A stretch of 64,000 nt of DNA from Stercorarius parasiticus (GCA_013396915.1 VWZL01004643.1:414265-478264); one strand, 5' to 3'; shown: positions 44,596 through 55,380, counted from the first letter of the stretch. Translations and numbers: made by a program. The notes: generated by a model not told the origin, from the sequence alone.

Positions 44596-45269
44596 CCTGT
44601 CCCACTGTTGCAAAATCCGCTCCTGTTTTTCCTTTGTTAAAGTAAAACCTGACATGGACTCCAAACCAGCTAGAAACCCTAAGGGGAAAGCACGAGGGAG
44701 CCCCGAGCAGAGTCCTTGTCCCTGCCACGCGCCCCAGGTGTGCTCTCAGCGGCGCCGCTTTCTTTCTCTGCGCTTTTGCTTTCCCCTTTTCTAACCCAGG
44801 GGTTACGCGGCTTTTCCTCACCTCCTCAAGCCGGCTCTGCTCCCGAAGCACAGAGCGAGAAGGTGAAGGCAGCGGTGGCACTTCTGGAGGGTGGCATCGC
44901 TCGAGACCCGGCTGGGTCGCACCACCCCAACTTGAAGGGACGTTTGCTGCGGCGTCACAGGTTAATAAGGGCATGAACCGCTTCACCCTCTGCCTTGAGC
45001 TGCCTTTGAATAACACGATTACGGGGGGAAATCTCATCCCCGAAGGTGGAAGGCTGCTTTCCTCTTTGCATCCGCCTGCGCTAAAAGGTCCGGCAAGGCA
45101 GAGGAGCGTTCTGCTCTCGTTAAAAAAAAGTCAGAACGTGCTCGGAGCTGTGAGCTGCAAACCCCAACAGAAGGAATTGCTCTTGGATGGAGGCTGGGGC
45201 CGGTGCATGCCGTGGCTCGCGTTCCTGCTCCCGGTTGGGTTTTGTTGCCCCGCGGAGCTTCGTCTTTCA
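44596..45269. other. noncoding, GC-rich, conflicting frames
   Basis: A 208-codon plus-strand frame (44973-45599) and minus-strand frames overlap, and the plus frame ends inside a T27 run. No recognisable protein. Confidence 0.5.
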
Positions 45270-45420
45270 AAACCCCGGAGTCAGGAAATAGTTAAACGCT
45301 ACAGTATTTTGATTAGCAGAGCCTTAAAGTCAGTAAAAAAGACAGTCAGAGAGAACTATCAGGAGCATGCTAATGAAGTGAAGTCATCAGCAGACACCAG
45401 AGAAGTATTCATGCCTGCTC
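45270..45420. promoter_or_regulatory. AT-richer block upstream of candidate first exon
   Basis: Contains AAATAGTTAAACGC, TATTTTGATTAGCAG, AGCATGCTAATGAAG and AAGTCATCAGC (an AP-1/CRE-like core). It lies 170-300 bp before the candidate transcript start near 45590. Proximal regulatory DNA is a reasonable guess. Confidence 0.25.
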
Positions 45421-45550
45421 CACGCCGGACGGGTATCTCCGGATCCCAGCGAGGCGCATGCAGGTGGAGCGGGGCTCGCAGGGACCCGGGGCTCGGCCAT
45501 CCCGCTCCCTTCACTCCCCTCCCTTTGGATATTGCGACGACGCTTTCCCC

Positions 45551-45554
<4 letters not shown>

Positions 45555-45581
<27 letters not shown>
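45555..45581 (+). repeat. T27 tract
   Basis: The longest homopolymer in the window. It sits immediately upstream of the candidate exon that ends at 45697. Confidence 0.95.
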
Positions 45582-45589
45582 CGCTTCAC

Positions 45590-45697
45590 TGGAGCTTAAT
45601 GATATTTCCAGCTCCGAGGGAGCTGCGGGAAGACTGGAGATAGTGCAGTGAGAGACTAGAAAGACAGCAAAGGGCAGCTCCCGGCTCCGCGGGAAAG
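45590..45697 (+). other. candidate noncoding first exon with donor
   Basis: GGGAAAG|GTGAGG gives a good splice donor with GT at 45698-45699. Upstream lies a purine-rich, moderately CpG-containing leader (CAGCTCCGAGGGAGCTGCG, itself a small hairpin). No ATG-initiated frame of note lies within, so it would be 5' untranslated or a noncoding RNA exon. No TATA box is visible, and the start at 45590 is only an estimate. Chance donor sites of this quality are common, so support is weak. Confidence 0.18.
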
Positions 45698-45767
45698 GTG
45701 AGGGCATTCTCTTGGAAAATCCCTTGGGTTTCTCTGTATTGCCGGCGGTTGGGGTTGTGGAAATGCT

Positions 45768-45786
45768 GGGGGGTGGGGAAAGGGGG
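45768..45786 (+). other. G-rich run, possible G-quadruplex
   Basis: G6-T-G4-AAA-G5 in 19 bases; the six-G run can supply two of the four G-tracts. It lies about 70 bp after the candidate donor, within what would be the first intron. Confidence 0.5.
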
Positions 45787-48308
45787 ATGTTTCTGGAAAC
45801 ACGGCGGTGTTCCGTGCTCGCTCTGCAGCTGGAGAGTTTGCTGAGTGGTGTCCGGGGATGGTGATGCCCTGGGGAGCCCTGCCCGGCCCCGGCGCCCAGG
45901 TACGGACCTCCCGGGAGAGCAGGGCAGGAAAGCTGCTCTCGGGAACGGCCAGTGAAGCAGGACCCAGCTGCCTTTAGTCCCTACCCTCTAGTCCCCCTTC
46001 GAAAAAGACGTGGGCAGTTCTAAGAGCATTAAAAATTATTATTCTCCTCTTCTGGGGCTTTGCAAAGAAGCTGTGTCAAGCTTTTATCACCCTTGCTCTT
46101 GGAGCCTGTGCGTGTTAGCACTGGCGGCTCGCAGGCTCAGGTCCTACCTTTTCGGTCAAAAACGGCTTTTATGGAATAATATAGAAACTTAGGACAGAGA
46201 AAAGTTCTAGTTAAGCAGCTGCCTTAAGGCTAAACCCAGTAACTCTTATGCAGACAAATCCACGCTGGAGCTGATGACTCGGCAGTGCTGTTTAATTTAC
46301 AAAAAGTCACACCATGAGAACACGCATTTTTGTTTATCGTAAACGAAAGAAAAACAGGCAGAAGAGGGTTTGCTCCTAACCAGATGGGATTAACCCGTTC
46401 GTGATGACGAGCTCCTGGGACTGTTCCTGGGATAAGACGAGCGCATATTGCTTTACAGTGCTTAGAAATTATCTGCTGCGTCGAATTTAGCACTCGTACC
46501 GACCCTCAGCCTGTCTTCAGGTCTATCCCCAAATTACGTACTTTTTTTGCCTCGTGACAGCTTTAATTTTCCTGTGACAGAAGCGTCCAAGCTTGTGACA
46601 CTGAGGGTGTGTTTCGAGGAAGACAGACACCCAGCTTCTGGGTTTATGTGAACTCCCGCAATCCCCTGCTCCTCATTGCAAATAATACGTCCTTAAAAAA
46701 GAAAAATCCCTTGATTTTATCCATATGGAGGTTAAGATGATATCAACATTAACTGAATTTTTGGGGTCTAGGGACTCCCAGCAAGATTGGCGACACGGTT
46801 ACCTTTTTAATCCTACACCAGAAACGTCTTGTTTCCCCGTATCCCGTTATAGCTAGGAAACCTTAACGAGAGTTACCCTAAAAGCGACATCTCTCTATTC
46901 GGCTACATCCCAGCCCAAAGCAGACCCCTGCAACGTCCCGTCCCTGGGCGGTGGAGGGGCACAGGTAGGTGTCCCCTCGCCGTGCCCACAGGACCACCTT
47001 CCTGGGAGGTTTTTCCCTTCGCGGATGCTTTTTCCCCTGCAGCTCTCTGCGTGTGGGAAATGCACCTTCACCCACGTGCATCGCACGCCGGGGCGGCATC
47101 TGGGCAAGCTTCTGACGATGGACCCACCTCTGCGTCCCTGCTGCACCTGGGGACATTGCACCGGCCTCTTTTTTTCTATTGCAAGCGCAGCCTTAATTAA
47201 ATAAAAGAAAATTCAGGGAGGATCACCTCCTTTCTTAACTCCCTTGCCCAGCTCCCCGTCCCCAGTGTCTTGTGTCCTGCCCACGTTGGGTGCAAGCAAA
47301 GGACCCATGGAAAGACCTTGGGCATGGGCAGAGGTGGACAAGCCCAGGTGACCCTTGGCGAGGTCTCCTGGGTGCTGTGACCCGCTGCTCTGCAGCCTCC
47401 TCAAGCCCGACTTGCCGCTCCGAGCTCTCGAGGTGACTTTTCCTTAATACACCCCAAATTGTTTAAAACAGCGACGCCGAGATTCACCTTGCGTGCCCTC
47501 CCAGCGAGCTGCCAGCAGGACTCACGGCTGTACCAAGCTGACCAAGAAAAAGGCTAAAATTGCCAATTCCTCTGGTTTTTTGTGGGTAGGATTTGAGCTC
47601 TGCGCGCAGCAGCGGGTCCCGCCGCAGCCCTGCCAGCTGCGGGTGGCAAAGCCTGGCCCTCGGGCTGGCTCCGGTTGCCTTCAAAGGGAGACGGGAGCGT
47701 GCTTTCCGAAGCTGGAATGCACCTCATCCCACCAAGGACGCGGATTTTGTCAGTCTTCCGAGCCCCGTCTCAGCTCGAGTTGCGCTGTAACCGGCCAGTT
47801 GTGCACCCAATGCAAATGAACTAGTAACTGGTTGCGTTGTTCTGATTTTTTGCTGCAGAATTTTGGGGGATCGTAACACTCAGGGACCCGAAAGCCAGCT
47901 AGCAGGAGCTGCCCGCAGGTTCCCATGGGCTTTAAACACCCCTGGATCCTCCGCCATCCACTTTGGCTGGCTGTCCTTGGAGGAGAAAGGTGTTAAAGGG
48001 CCCGTGGCCCACTACTAAGCAACAGTTACCAACAACCTTAAGCAAATAAAATATGTGAGATTATGAAAACAGGGGAACTGCAGCTGATTCCCAGCATCTC
48101 TGCTGTGTGAGTCAGTAGTGCATGTCTGCTGCTCCCCGCTCGTTCCTAGATGACAGCATCCACACATCAAATCTGCCGGCCCCTTGGAGATTAGACGTCC
48201 CCGAATATTTATGACCATTTCAAATAACGTGTATTTCTCTGGCTGCTAGATAGGCTGAGCGAGAAGCTGGGATTTACGAGTTTCTGTCCTTAAGGCTGGT
48301 TTTGTTGG
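45787..48308. other. noncoding stretch, octamer and MAF-like sites
   Basis: GATGACTCGGCA near 46273 resembles a MAF/AP-1 element. A perfect octamer, ATGCAAAT, lies at 47810-47817. AT-leaning, motif-rich intervals lie at 46190-46340 and 47995-48240. The interval 46900-47800 is GC-rich with conflicting frames of 60-108 codons. No gene is recognised. Confidence 0.5.
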
Positions 48309-48331
48309 TTTTTTTTTTTTTTTTTTTTTTT
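48309..48331 (+). repeat. T23 tract
   Basis: Perfect T23 followed by AATGCTTAG. Nothing recognisable on either side. Confidence 0.95.
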
Positions 48332-48880
48332 AATGCTTAGTTACGGGACATTTTGGATGTTTTGTGCTATTTCTGTGTGCATTTTGGGCTGCAGCTTTCA
48401 CCCCAGTGCAGCTCGTTGCAGGTCAGGTCATCAAGTCTTGACCACACGCCAGCTAAGAGAGGGGGAAATTCAGCTGATGAAGGGAGGGTCTTATCCCAGC
48501 GGGGTTTGATGCCGGGTTTTTACGCAGATCCTCAAGATCTGGATTGCTCAGGGAATATTTCATGGGATTCCCCCCGCCGGGGCTGGCTGAGTGGTCCCAG
48601 GGAGATGCCAGGGCTCCATCCAAAGGTGGGAGACCAGGAATCGCTTTCGGAGGTGCCCGTCCCGCCGCTGAGGTTCAAGGGAACACCAGGCGAGCACAAA
48701 ACTAACGTTTACTCTGCAAACCTCTAAAAAAAAAAGTGGTTTTATCCAGCACACTGTTTCCAAGACAGCTTTCCCGCGATGGCCATGCTGCTGGTGGAAG
48801 GGCTGGAAGCCGTTGCTCGAGCAAAGGCATTTTACACGTGCAGATAGATTTATTTCGGCCCTGAGCTGTCGCTCTCTGGC
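48332..48880. other. noncoding stretch, nothing distinct
   Basis: A 124-codon plus-strand frame (48353-48727) without recognisable content. GC-balanced sequence up to the TATA motif. Confidence 0.5.
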
Positions 48881-48882
48881 AC

Positions 48883-48892
48883 TATATAAATA
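48883..48892 (+). promoter_or_regulatory. TATA-box motif TATATAAATA
   Basis: A full-strength TATA consensus, TATAAATA, at 48885-48892. The sequence some 30 bp downstream (around 48915) would be the start site, and a consensus splice donor follows 95 bp later. It lies in GC-balanced sequence, so it is not a by-product of an AT-rich tract. Confidence 0.35.
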
Positions 48893-48914
48893 ACTGTATA
48901 GGCAGCCTCTCTCC

Positions 48915-49010
48915 GTGGGCAGACGTCTGTCTGTCCGAGCTCATCCGCAGAGGCGTTCCCCGGCTCTCTTGGCAAGTTGTGCTCCCGTAGTCTCTCAGGG
49001 TTTGGGGATG
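48915..49010 (+). other. candidate first exon from TATA box to GTAAGT donor
   Basis: The start is estimated from the TATA motif. The end is the exon side of GGGATG|GTAAGTCA, a near-perfect donor with GT at 49011. An ATG sits exactly at the exon end (49008-49010), so translation could start at the junction, or the exon may be noncoding. No partner exon can be identified in the window. Confidence 0.22.
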
Positions 49011-50856
49011 GTAAGTCACGCTGCAAGGAAAAGCGCGGGTGTTTGAGCCAGGCAGTCATTGCTAGGGCTGGTTCCCCGTCCCATGGGCTGCGTCGCAGAC
49101 TCTGACTTTTCAGTGATGCTGGTCGCTGTGGAAAGGTGAGGATGGGATTTGGGGTTGGAAGAGGCGACCTGTCTCCTGAGCTGTGCGGCGGTTTGGTTGC
49201 GACCTTAGATGACTCCTGTCCCCTCTGTAAAATGGGTCTTTTGGGGGGTGTGTTGTGGGTTAGCCAGCAAAATACAGATGCTTGCAAGAGAGGCGCTGAA
49301 GACACGCAGAAAGTCAGGGAAAGTTAATCCCTCTAAGAAGAGAAATGCAGCTGCTTTTCCCAACCTGCGTTTAAACGGATGCTACAGCACAGAGTCCATC
49401 TCACCTCACCCGGGGAATCGCTTTCTTCACCTGCAAATTACCATCATTTTTCATCTCGCTGCTCTGCGCCATGCCTGTGGATGCTCCCTTGTGTTTCCAG
49501 CCTCCACCACCCCAAGACCTGCTGAGGATCCCCTTGAATTTGTGGCTGCCACCTCCGTAGCGCACACACCCCTTTTTTGAACAGGCGACACTTGTTAAGA
49601 GGATGGAGCCCCTCATCCTGGTGCCATCTGGAGCCCTTGTCCCCTTGCTTGCCATCGTCTGTCATCGCCGGTGACCCACGAGCCCGGCTGGCTGCGGTGC
49701 CAAGAGCTGTGAGGGCTTTGCTAAGAAATGGCATCAGTCTGCGGGAACGTGGCACTGCTCTGCGACTTGCTCCACGCGTCCTGGAGTGTGGGCATCTCCT
49801 GCCCAGCGGCACAGCGAGGGCAAGGCTCGAAGGAGCTTCTCCCTGCGCCTCCACCTTTCCTTTTGAAGGACGGGGAGCACGAGAGACAGGTTCCAGCGCA
49901 GGGACAGGGACTTGGTACGGAGAAGGACTCCAGTGACTTCTAATTTGCTTCTCTGGAAAAGCGGGATGCAGCGATGCAAAGCCCTTGGCAGCTTCTGCTT
50001 TCGTGGAGGTGTTGGGTGGCATCCCTCCGGGTGCTCCGGAGGGCACACGGCCAGGGGCGTGGGGCAGGTGGTGGCCACCCGCTCCTGCGCCAGCATCTGC
50101 CCCAGCAGTGCCACCTCCACTCCCATGGCCCTGGTCCCCTCTGTGCCCCTGGTTCCCTGTGCTGCATCCCTTGGGGACACGCACAAAGTAATCCCTGTGT
50201 GCACAGCATCCAGCACACCGCAGGCGCTTGGTTCCCTCCGAGATGAGGAATTGCTCGGGTACGAGCAGGTACAAGCGAGATAATGCCACCACCCGGGTAT
50301 CTTCTCCACTGCTGCGGTGCCTTGGGTCCCTGCAGACCTCACGCTCCAGCCCGGGCAGTGCAGGTACCTGCTGCGGATGGAAGTCATTTTACAGGACGGA
50401 TCTCTGCTTCGCTGCAGGAATTTTTTCCTCCAATTGAGACATACCCTTGCGATGTCCCAGGTCCGTGCATCTTAACTGCAATTCCTGTGACCGCAACCAT
50501 GGGATGATGCACCTTCCCCGAAGCGTCCTCGTAACTCCCCTTGCAAGCCTAACTTTCTTCTTCACTTCAAAGCTCAAGGGAAAACTTTGCTTGCAAAGGA
50601 CGGACTTTTTATCAATTGCTTCGATTAAAAAGGAAAGGAAAAAGAGGCTTTGGCCTGCGTTTATTTTAATTAAAGAGAAGGAGAAAGCTTGGGTTCATCA
50701 CGGCACCTCTCTCCTTTGTTCTCAAAGGCTTCCTGGGGGGCACATGGGCCAGCGAGACTCCGAGCGTGGATTTCTGACAGCAGCCGGCTTTTTGGGGCTG
50801 GAAGCTGAAGTCCTGGAGTACAACATCGCCACCTGTTTGCCACAGGCGAACATACA
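49011..50856. other. GC-rich stretch with long conflicting frames
   Basis: Minus-strand frames of 282 codons (49444-50292) and 217 codons (49734-50387) overlap each other in different frames and overlap plus-strand frames of 119-123 codons. None gives a known domain. Mutual overlap in GC-rich DNA points to stop-codon scarcity rather than genes. Confidence 0.5.
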
Positions 50857-51066
50857 GCAGGATAAATCCCGGCAGGATAGATCCCACCAGGATGAACCTC
50901 CCAGCAGGACGCACTCCATCGGGATGCACCCCATTGGGATACATCCCATCGGGATGCAACCGATCCGGATGCGACCCATTGGGGTGCACCCCCATCGGGC
51001 AGCCCTCCATCAGGATGCACCCCACCAGGATACATCCCATTGGAATGCACCCCATCGGGCAGCCCT
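50857..51066. repeat. 15-bp minisatellite, about 14 copies
   Basis: The unit is close to ATCGGGATGCACCCC, with variants such as ATTGGGATACATCCC and ATCCGGATGCGACCC. CATCGGGCAGCCCT recurs at 50993-51006 and 51053-51066, showing a 60-bp higher-order period. Because 15 is a multiple of three, frames stay open through it: the plus strand reads HPIGM-type pentapeptides and the minus strand GCIPM-type. This creates a 286-codon plus-strand frame (50447-51307) that is probably an artefact of the repeat. Confidence 0.95.
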
Positions 51067-51880
51067 GCAGCGGTGCTCCCGGCTGCAGCATGCACAGGCT
51101 GCACAGCCGAAGCCAGGACAAGAAGGGGATGGAGAGAGAGGAGTAAGTGCTGGTTTTCTGCCGGAGCAGAGGAGCTCCCCAGCCCGTGGGGCAGTACAGA
51201 GGGCACTGCTGCGTTGGTACCACCTTTTCTGCTCCCGACTGTTGGACCTCCTGCTTTCACATGCACCCGTGCATCCTTCCCTGGAGCCCTTCCCTGCCAG
51301 GCTCTGAATGTGTTTTTTCACCCCATCCACATCAAGAGGTTTAAATAGGTCTCTGGAGCCAGACATGGGCAAGACTAAGTCAATGAGACCAGGACATCAC
51401 AGAGCTGCCTGAGATTGGGATGGCCTACAAGCCGTCAGGAGCTGAGCGGGTATCTGTGCACCACCTTGCAGCTGGTGTAGCTGCTGCGGCCCCCTGGTAG
51501 GTTCTTGGAAGATCCGCTCTGCAATGACAGCTAGAAAAGGCAGAGAGCTGGAGCAAGCGGGGCTGAGCTGCTGTTGAGGGGTTCACCCTGCTTCTTGCTC
51601 TCCCTGGAGCAAAACGCCTTTGAGGGCTTCATCTTTCCAAAATACTCACCAGGGCCGGGCTGGGCAGGCAGTTGAATTAAGCCAAGGCGCACGCTGCATC
51701 GCATTGGAGTCAGTATGCTGTGAAATGCAGGGTCTGCTCCCCAAAAACCAGTTGCTTCTGCTGGAAAAGTCTCTATTCGGGAAGATGCCTTGGAGAAGAG
51801 CAGGCTGAGGGTTTGGGCCAGCTGGAGCAAGAGCTAGGGCTGAGCATCAGGGCCCGGGGCTCACACATCTCACTGCATTG
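51067..51880. other. noncoding stretch, nothing distinct
   Basis: Short conflicting frames. No repeat outside the minisatellite and no motif cluster. Confidence 0.55.
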
Positions 51881-51920
51881 GTTTTGGTGGATTTCATTGA
51901 TTTTTGGTGGATATTTAGGA
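51881..51920. repeat. 20-bp imperfect tandem duplication
   Basis: TTTTGGTGGAT(T/A)T... occurs at 51882 and 51902, two copies with several differences in the second halves. Confidence 0.7.
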
Positions 51921-51981
51921 TACCTGGCAATAGGGCCCATGCGTATGTTGGGTTTATCCTCCTCCACCTCAGTGCTAAAAG

Positions 51982-52059
51982 CTATTTCATACCTATACAA
52001 TGCATAGGGGCTATTCAAATCCTTTTTGTGCCTATACGATGCACGAGAGGAATTCATAT
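51982..52059. repeat. 39-bp diverged tandem duplication
   Basis: CCTATACAATGCA (51991) recurs as CCTATACGATGCA (52030), with matching flanks (TTTCATA/TTTTGTG before, GGCTATTCA/GGAATTCA after). The period is 39 bp with perhaps a quarter of positions changed. Confidence 0.7.
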
Positions 52060-52119
52060 ACTTTGGACAAATGCTTCTGTGCTCCCCCCTCCTCCCCGTT
52101 TCCATGAATAGCGTGTGCA

Positions 52120-52260
52120 TGGATTAAGTGTCAGGCTTTTGTTCGAAAGAAGCCTCCTAGGAAATGACTCAACAAGACATTTGTATGTTTCAATTTGTCG
52201 GGATTTGAAATATTTAGATTCTGCTTATGAATATTGGCATTTAAGGGGAGGACCTTGCGT
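52120..52260. promoter_or_regulatory. AT-rich block with AP-1/MAF-like site
   Basis: AAATGACTCAACA holds a full AP-1 core TGACTCA. Downstream are GAAATATTTAGATTC and TGAATATTGGCATTTAAGG. The block is AT-rich with no open frame of note. Confidence 0.25.
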
Positions 52261-52541
52261 TGAAAGCCCTGGCTGCTGTTTGCAGGAGGGAGATGTATGC
52301 ACACACTCACACGTATGTGCACGCACACAAACTGCTTCTCCTTTGGAAAGTGCTAATGGGAACAAGCCAACGTAGATTGTTCCATTAATGGGGATTTATA
52401 GCACAAATCTGCTACTGTTTTGTCAAGACAAACAGAAATAAGTGGGCTTTTAGTGCTGGGAAAGCTGGCCCTGAGGCTGTGGGCTGTTTACTAGCAAAGG
52501 GCAGCTGCTCAGAAAGGGCTGCAGGGGAGCAGAGGGAATAA
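52261..52541. other. noncoding stretch, CA-rich patch
   Basis: TGCACACACTCACACG and GTGCACGCACACAAAC near 52298-52331 form an impure CA-rich patch. Otherwise featureless. Confidence 0.5.
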
Positions 52542-52754
52542 ATGGCAAAAGACGGAGACAAGAAGAACCAGGGTTTGGTGAAGGAAGAAATAAAATCAGG
52601 GGCATGGCCTCCAGTCCCTTACCTACACTCCGTTGAGCGCATTTTCTCCCTGGAAGTTTTGGCTGGTGAACTCGCTGATCATTTTCCCCTTCGCTGTGTA
52701 TTTCAAGAGCTGCCTTCTGCTCCAAAAGATGTGTCAGTGTTTATCAAAATGTAA
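52542..52754 (+). CDS. small open frame, product unknown
   Basis: Starts at an ATG and runs 70 codons to TAA: charged at the start (MAKDGDKKNQGLVKEEIKSG), more hydrophobic in the middle (VERIFSLEVLAGELADHFPL). Codon use looks ordinary for coding DNA and the frame is isolated from other long frames. There is no signal peptide, no repeat and no known motif. The ATG context (AAATGG) has A at -3 and G at +4, which is favourable. Chance is still the likelier explanation at this length. Confidence 0.1.
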   Translation: MAKDGDKKNQGLVKEEIKSGAWPPVPYLHSVERIFSLEVLAGELADHFPLRCVFQELPSAPKDVSVFIKM

Positions 52755-52890
52755 ATAACATTCTGTGCCTTGGCTGCCCTCGGCGGAGAGCTAACATTGC
52801 CGTGGGCCCAGCTGCTGAGTGATGGGGGTCCTTCTCCTCCAGGAGGTAGGGAGATGCTGGACTATCCTGCTCCTCTTCAGAAACACGTGT

Positions 52891-52950
52891 AAAAATGGTC
52901 TCAGCCTCTGGGGCTGGTCCAAAAATGGTCTCAACCGCTGGGGCTGGTCC
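52891..52950. repeat. 30-bp tandem duplication
   Basis: AAAAATGGTCTCA(G/A)CC(T/G)CTG and the rest of the 30-bp unit occur twice back to back (52891-52920, 52921-52950) with only two differences, so the duplication is recent. Confidence 0.95.
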
Positions 52951-55380
52951 AGGATAACTCAGGCTGGATGCCACAATGGTGGAGGACATGAGCAGGCTGG
53001 GCTCATGCAAGGGCATGGGCATGGTGAGACGTGTTTGGGGAGAGGTGCCCAAAAGTGGGGTCTGGTGCAATGTGGGGCTTCAGGGCTCCAGTCTCCACCT
53101 TCAGCCTCCTGAGTGGTTTTTGTGTCGCTGAAAGAATGTTGTTTTCATTCGTTTAGCGTGACTTAGATTTGTTCTCTGTGGTTTTGAAACCTCTCAGGAG
53201 CATTGGCCAAAGTCAGGCTCCGGATGGCTCTCCCTATGTTCCTGCGAGGCTTGGGTCTGTGTGCCAGCAGAAATTGGGCATTTCTGGGCAAAGCGGTCAT
53301 ACTCCCACCACGCCCCTTCCTCTTCCCACCATGAAGGTGAGAGACCTTTCTCCTCGTCCCGGAGGATATCTTCTTTCTTTCTCCAGCCTCCATGCTGCAT
53401 TAAAATATAGACATATGCATTTCTGCATCCTGCATCTCCCAGCCTTGTGAAGCATTTCAGGGGGCATCCGTGGCTGAAGGTCAACACAACACAGTGCTGT
53501 CACCCTTCTGCCCTCCATGGGAGACGGGTGGCCTTGGGAGCGTCTGCTGGCACCGTGGCACCGTGGGTGACGGTTGGGGACAGGTCAGTGCCTGACCCTT
53601 GGCTGGGCTGGAGTCGGAGGTGTGAGGTTATTGGAAGGTGCTTGTTTGTGTTGAGTGTGAATGCTGAATTGTTCTCCCCACGCTGGTCATTATTATGCAA
53701 AGCCAAGTCCTAAAAAAATATTGAATTTCCTCTCTCATAATTTTGAGGAAAAACACTTATCCAGCATTAAGCAGCGTTTGTGAGGTGTCCTTTCATCTGG
53801 ACACGCAGGGGAGCTGCTGGCACATCTTGGGGTGGGATTGCAGCCCTCGGTGCCGAGCAAAGAGAGGACCCAGCACTGGGAGGAGTAGCTACAGATGGGG
53901 CAGCAACCTTGTCCCCCTCCTAGTCTTTTTATTATTTTTTTTTATACACATGCTGCTTGAAACTCTGTGAAAAGCTTCTTTTTATTCCACGCTCAAATAA
54001 AATTCAGGCTGAACTGCTGCGTCTACAATAAGACTTTAAAGAGAGTCTGTGCCGCTTGATGTGAAAGGCAGCCGGGATGGAGAAGGGTGCAGGGGGAAAG
54101 CCCGAATGGCATTAAGAGAAATTTGGGAAAGCTTATGGCTGCGGTGACATTGGAGGATGCAGCAGGATGAGATGTGGTGCCCTGATGCCAGGACTGGTCC
54201 CACATCTCCAGGTCACCAGTGCATTGCCGTTGCCAGCTCTGCACTGGCTGTGGCAGGGCTCAAGCAGGCGTGTGTCCATCCAGACACAGCACAGTAAGGC
54301 TGGGATGATGCCTGCAGGACTGGGGGACGTCCGGGCCAAAGATGGGTAGAAGAAGAAGGTGGTGTTCCCCGCTTCGATATTCTTTTTTGAATCAAAATGC
54401 AAAAAAGGCAAGAGAAAGGATTAAACTCCAGCCGGGTTTGTGGCCAGCTGGGAGGCAAGAGCAGGCTCAGGGGTTCTCCTGCCTCTGCAGGCAACACCCA
54501 AAAGTTTCATTTTGAAACGATGGAACTGGAAAACCGAAGACTTACTCAGTGGATTGCAAATGGAAAATGAAAATTGCTCCGTTCTGTTTCAGTGTGAGCA
54601 CAGTCCATGAAAGAGCAAGAAGAACCGGGAGAAGCAGATGTGGTGACGCCCTCTGGGCAGGTGACTGCCCATGGTGGCAGGAGCTGGGTGCCAGGCTCCA
54701 GGGCACCCCGCGGCTGTGCCCTGCGGAGGGTACTGCCTGACTCCTGAGTCATTCCAAGCTCTTCTTTTCCGAGTACACTCTGAAATACAGATCCACCTCA
54801 GGAATCCCATTGCACAGACGGAAATGCTGCGGTAGGGACACCTCTGCCGTGGCCACCATCAATGCTGAATCTGCAGGAAACGTGGATCCGATGCCAGCAG
54901 CCACCCCTGCAGCCAGCCAGGCTCTCTCACCCCCCTTCAGCCCAAGGACATGGTTTATAGCTCTGCTTTCTGCCCGCTCACCTTGCCTGGAACCACAGCC
55001 CTTGGCTCCCTGGTCTTTGCCGGGGTCACACCAGCAGCGGTGGCGATGGTCCTACCATGGTTCTGGAGGCAGATGGCCCAGGTCCTACCTCTGGCACGGG
55101 ATCCCACATCCCAGCAGCCTCTCACGATGTGCACAAGGGCTGAAGCTGGTGGGACAGGGAAGGGAGCAGCAAGCTGGGTCTGGCTCCATCCCGGCTGGAT
55201 GCTCTGCAGCATCTGTTCAACCCAAAAGGTACAGGAAAGGGTTTAGCAACATGCAGCTGCCTCTAAGATGCCTATTTTGGCATAATCACAATCTTTCTGC
55301 ATCTAAATAGCCAGAAAATTAAGCCCTTGAGTTTCACATCTGCAAGGTCAAAACAGTGCGGAGCCCTGGATAAGCGGTGT
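52951..55380. other. noncoding stretch, no gene recognised
   Basis: Conflicting frames up to 166 codons (54810-55310), without recognisable domains. A T-rich patch near 53930-53943 (TATTATTTTTTTTTATAC) and short A runs. GC-rich from about 54600 onward. Confidence 0.5.

Noticed and set aside
44279..45037. 252-codon minus-strand frame
   Set aside because: It runs straight through a low-complexity T/A tract (44560-44595), reading lysine runs, and matches nothing recognisable.
49444..50387. Minus-strand frames of 282 and 217 codons
   Set aside because: They overlap each other in different frames, sit in GC-rich DNA with few stops, and contain no known domain or splice support.
50857..51066. CRISPR-like array
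   Set aside because: The units are contiguous 15-bp tandem repeats with no unique spacers, in a vertebrate-type sequence.
50447..51307. 286-codon plus-strand frame
   Set aside because: Its length comes from a 15-bp minisatellite whose period keeps every frame open. The rest of the peptide has no familiar feature.
52298..52331. CA-repeat microsatellite
   Set aside because: The CA/GT units are broken by other bases every few positions, so it is only a CA-rich patch.
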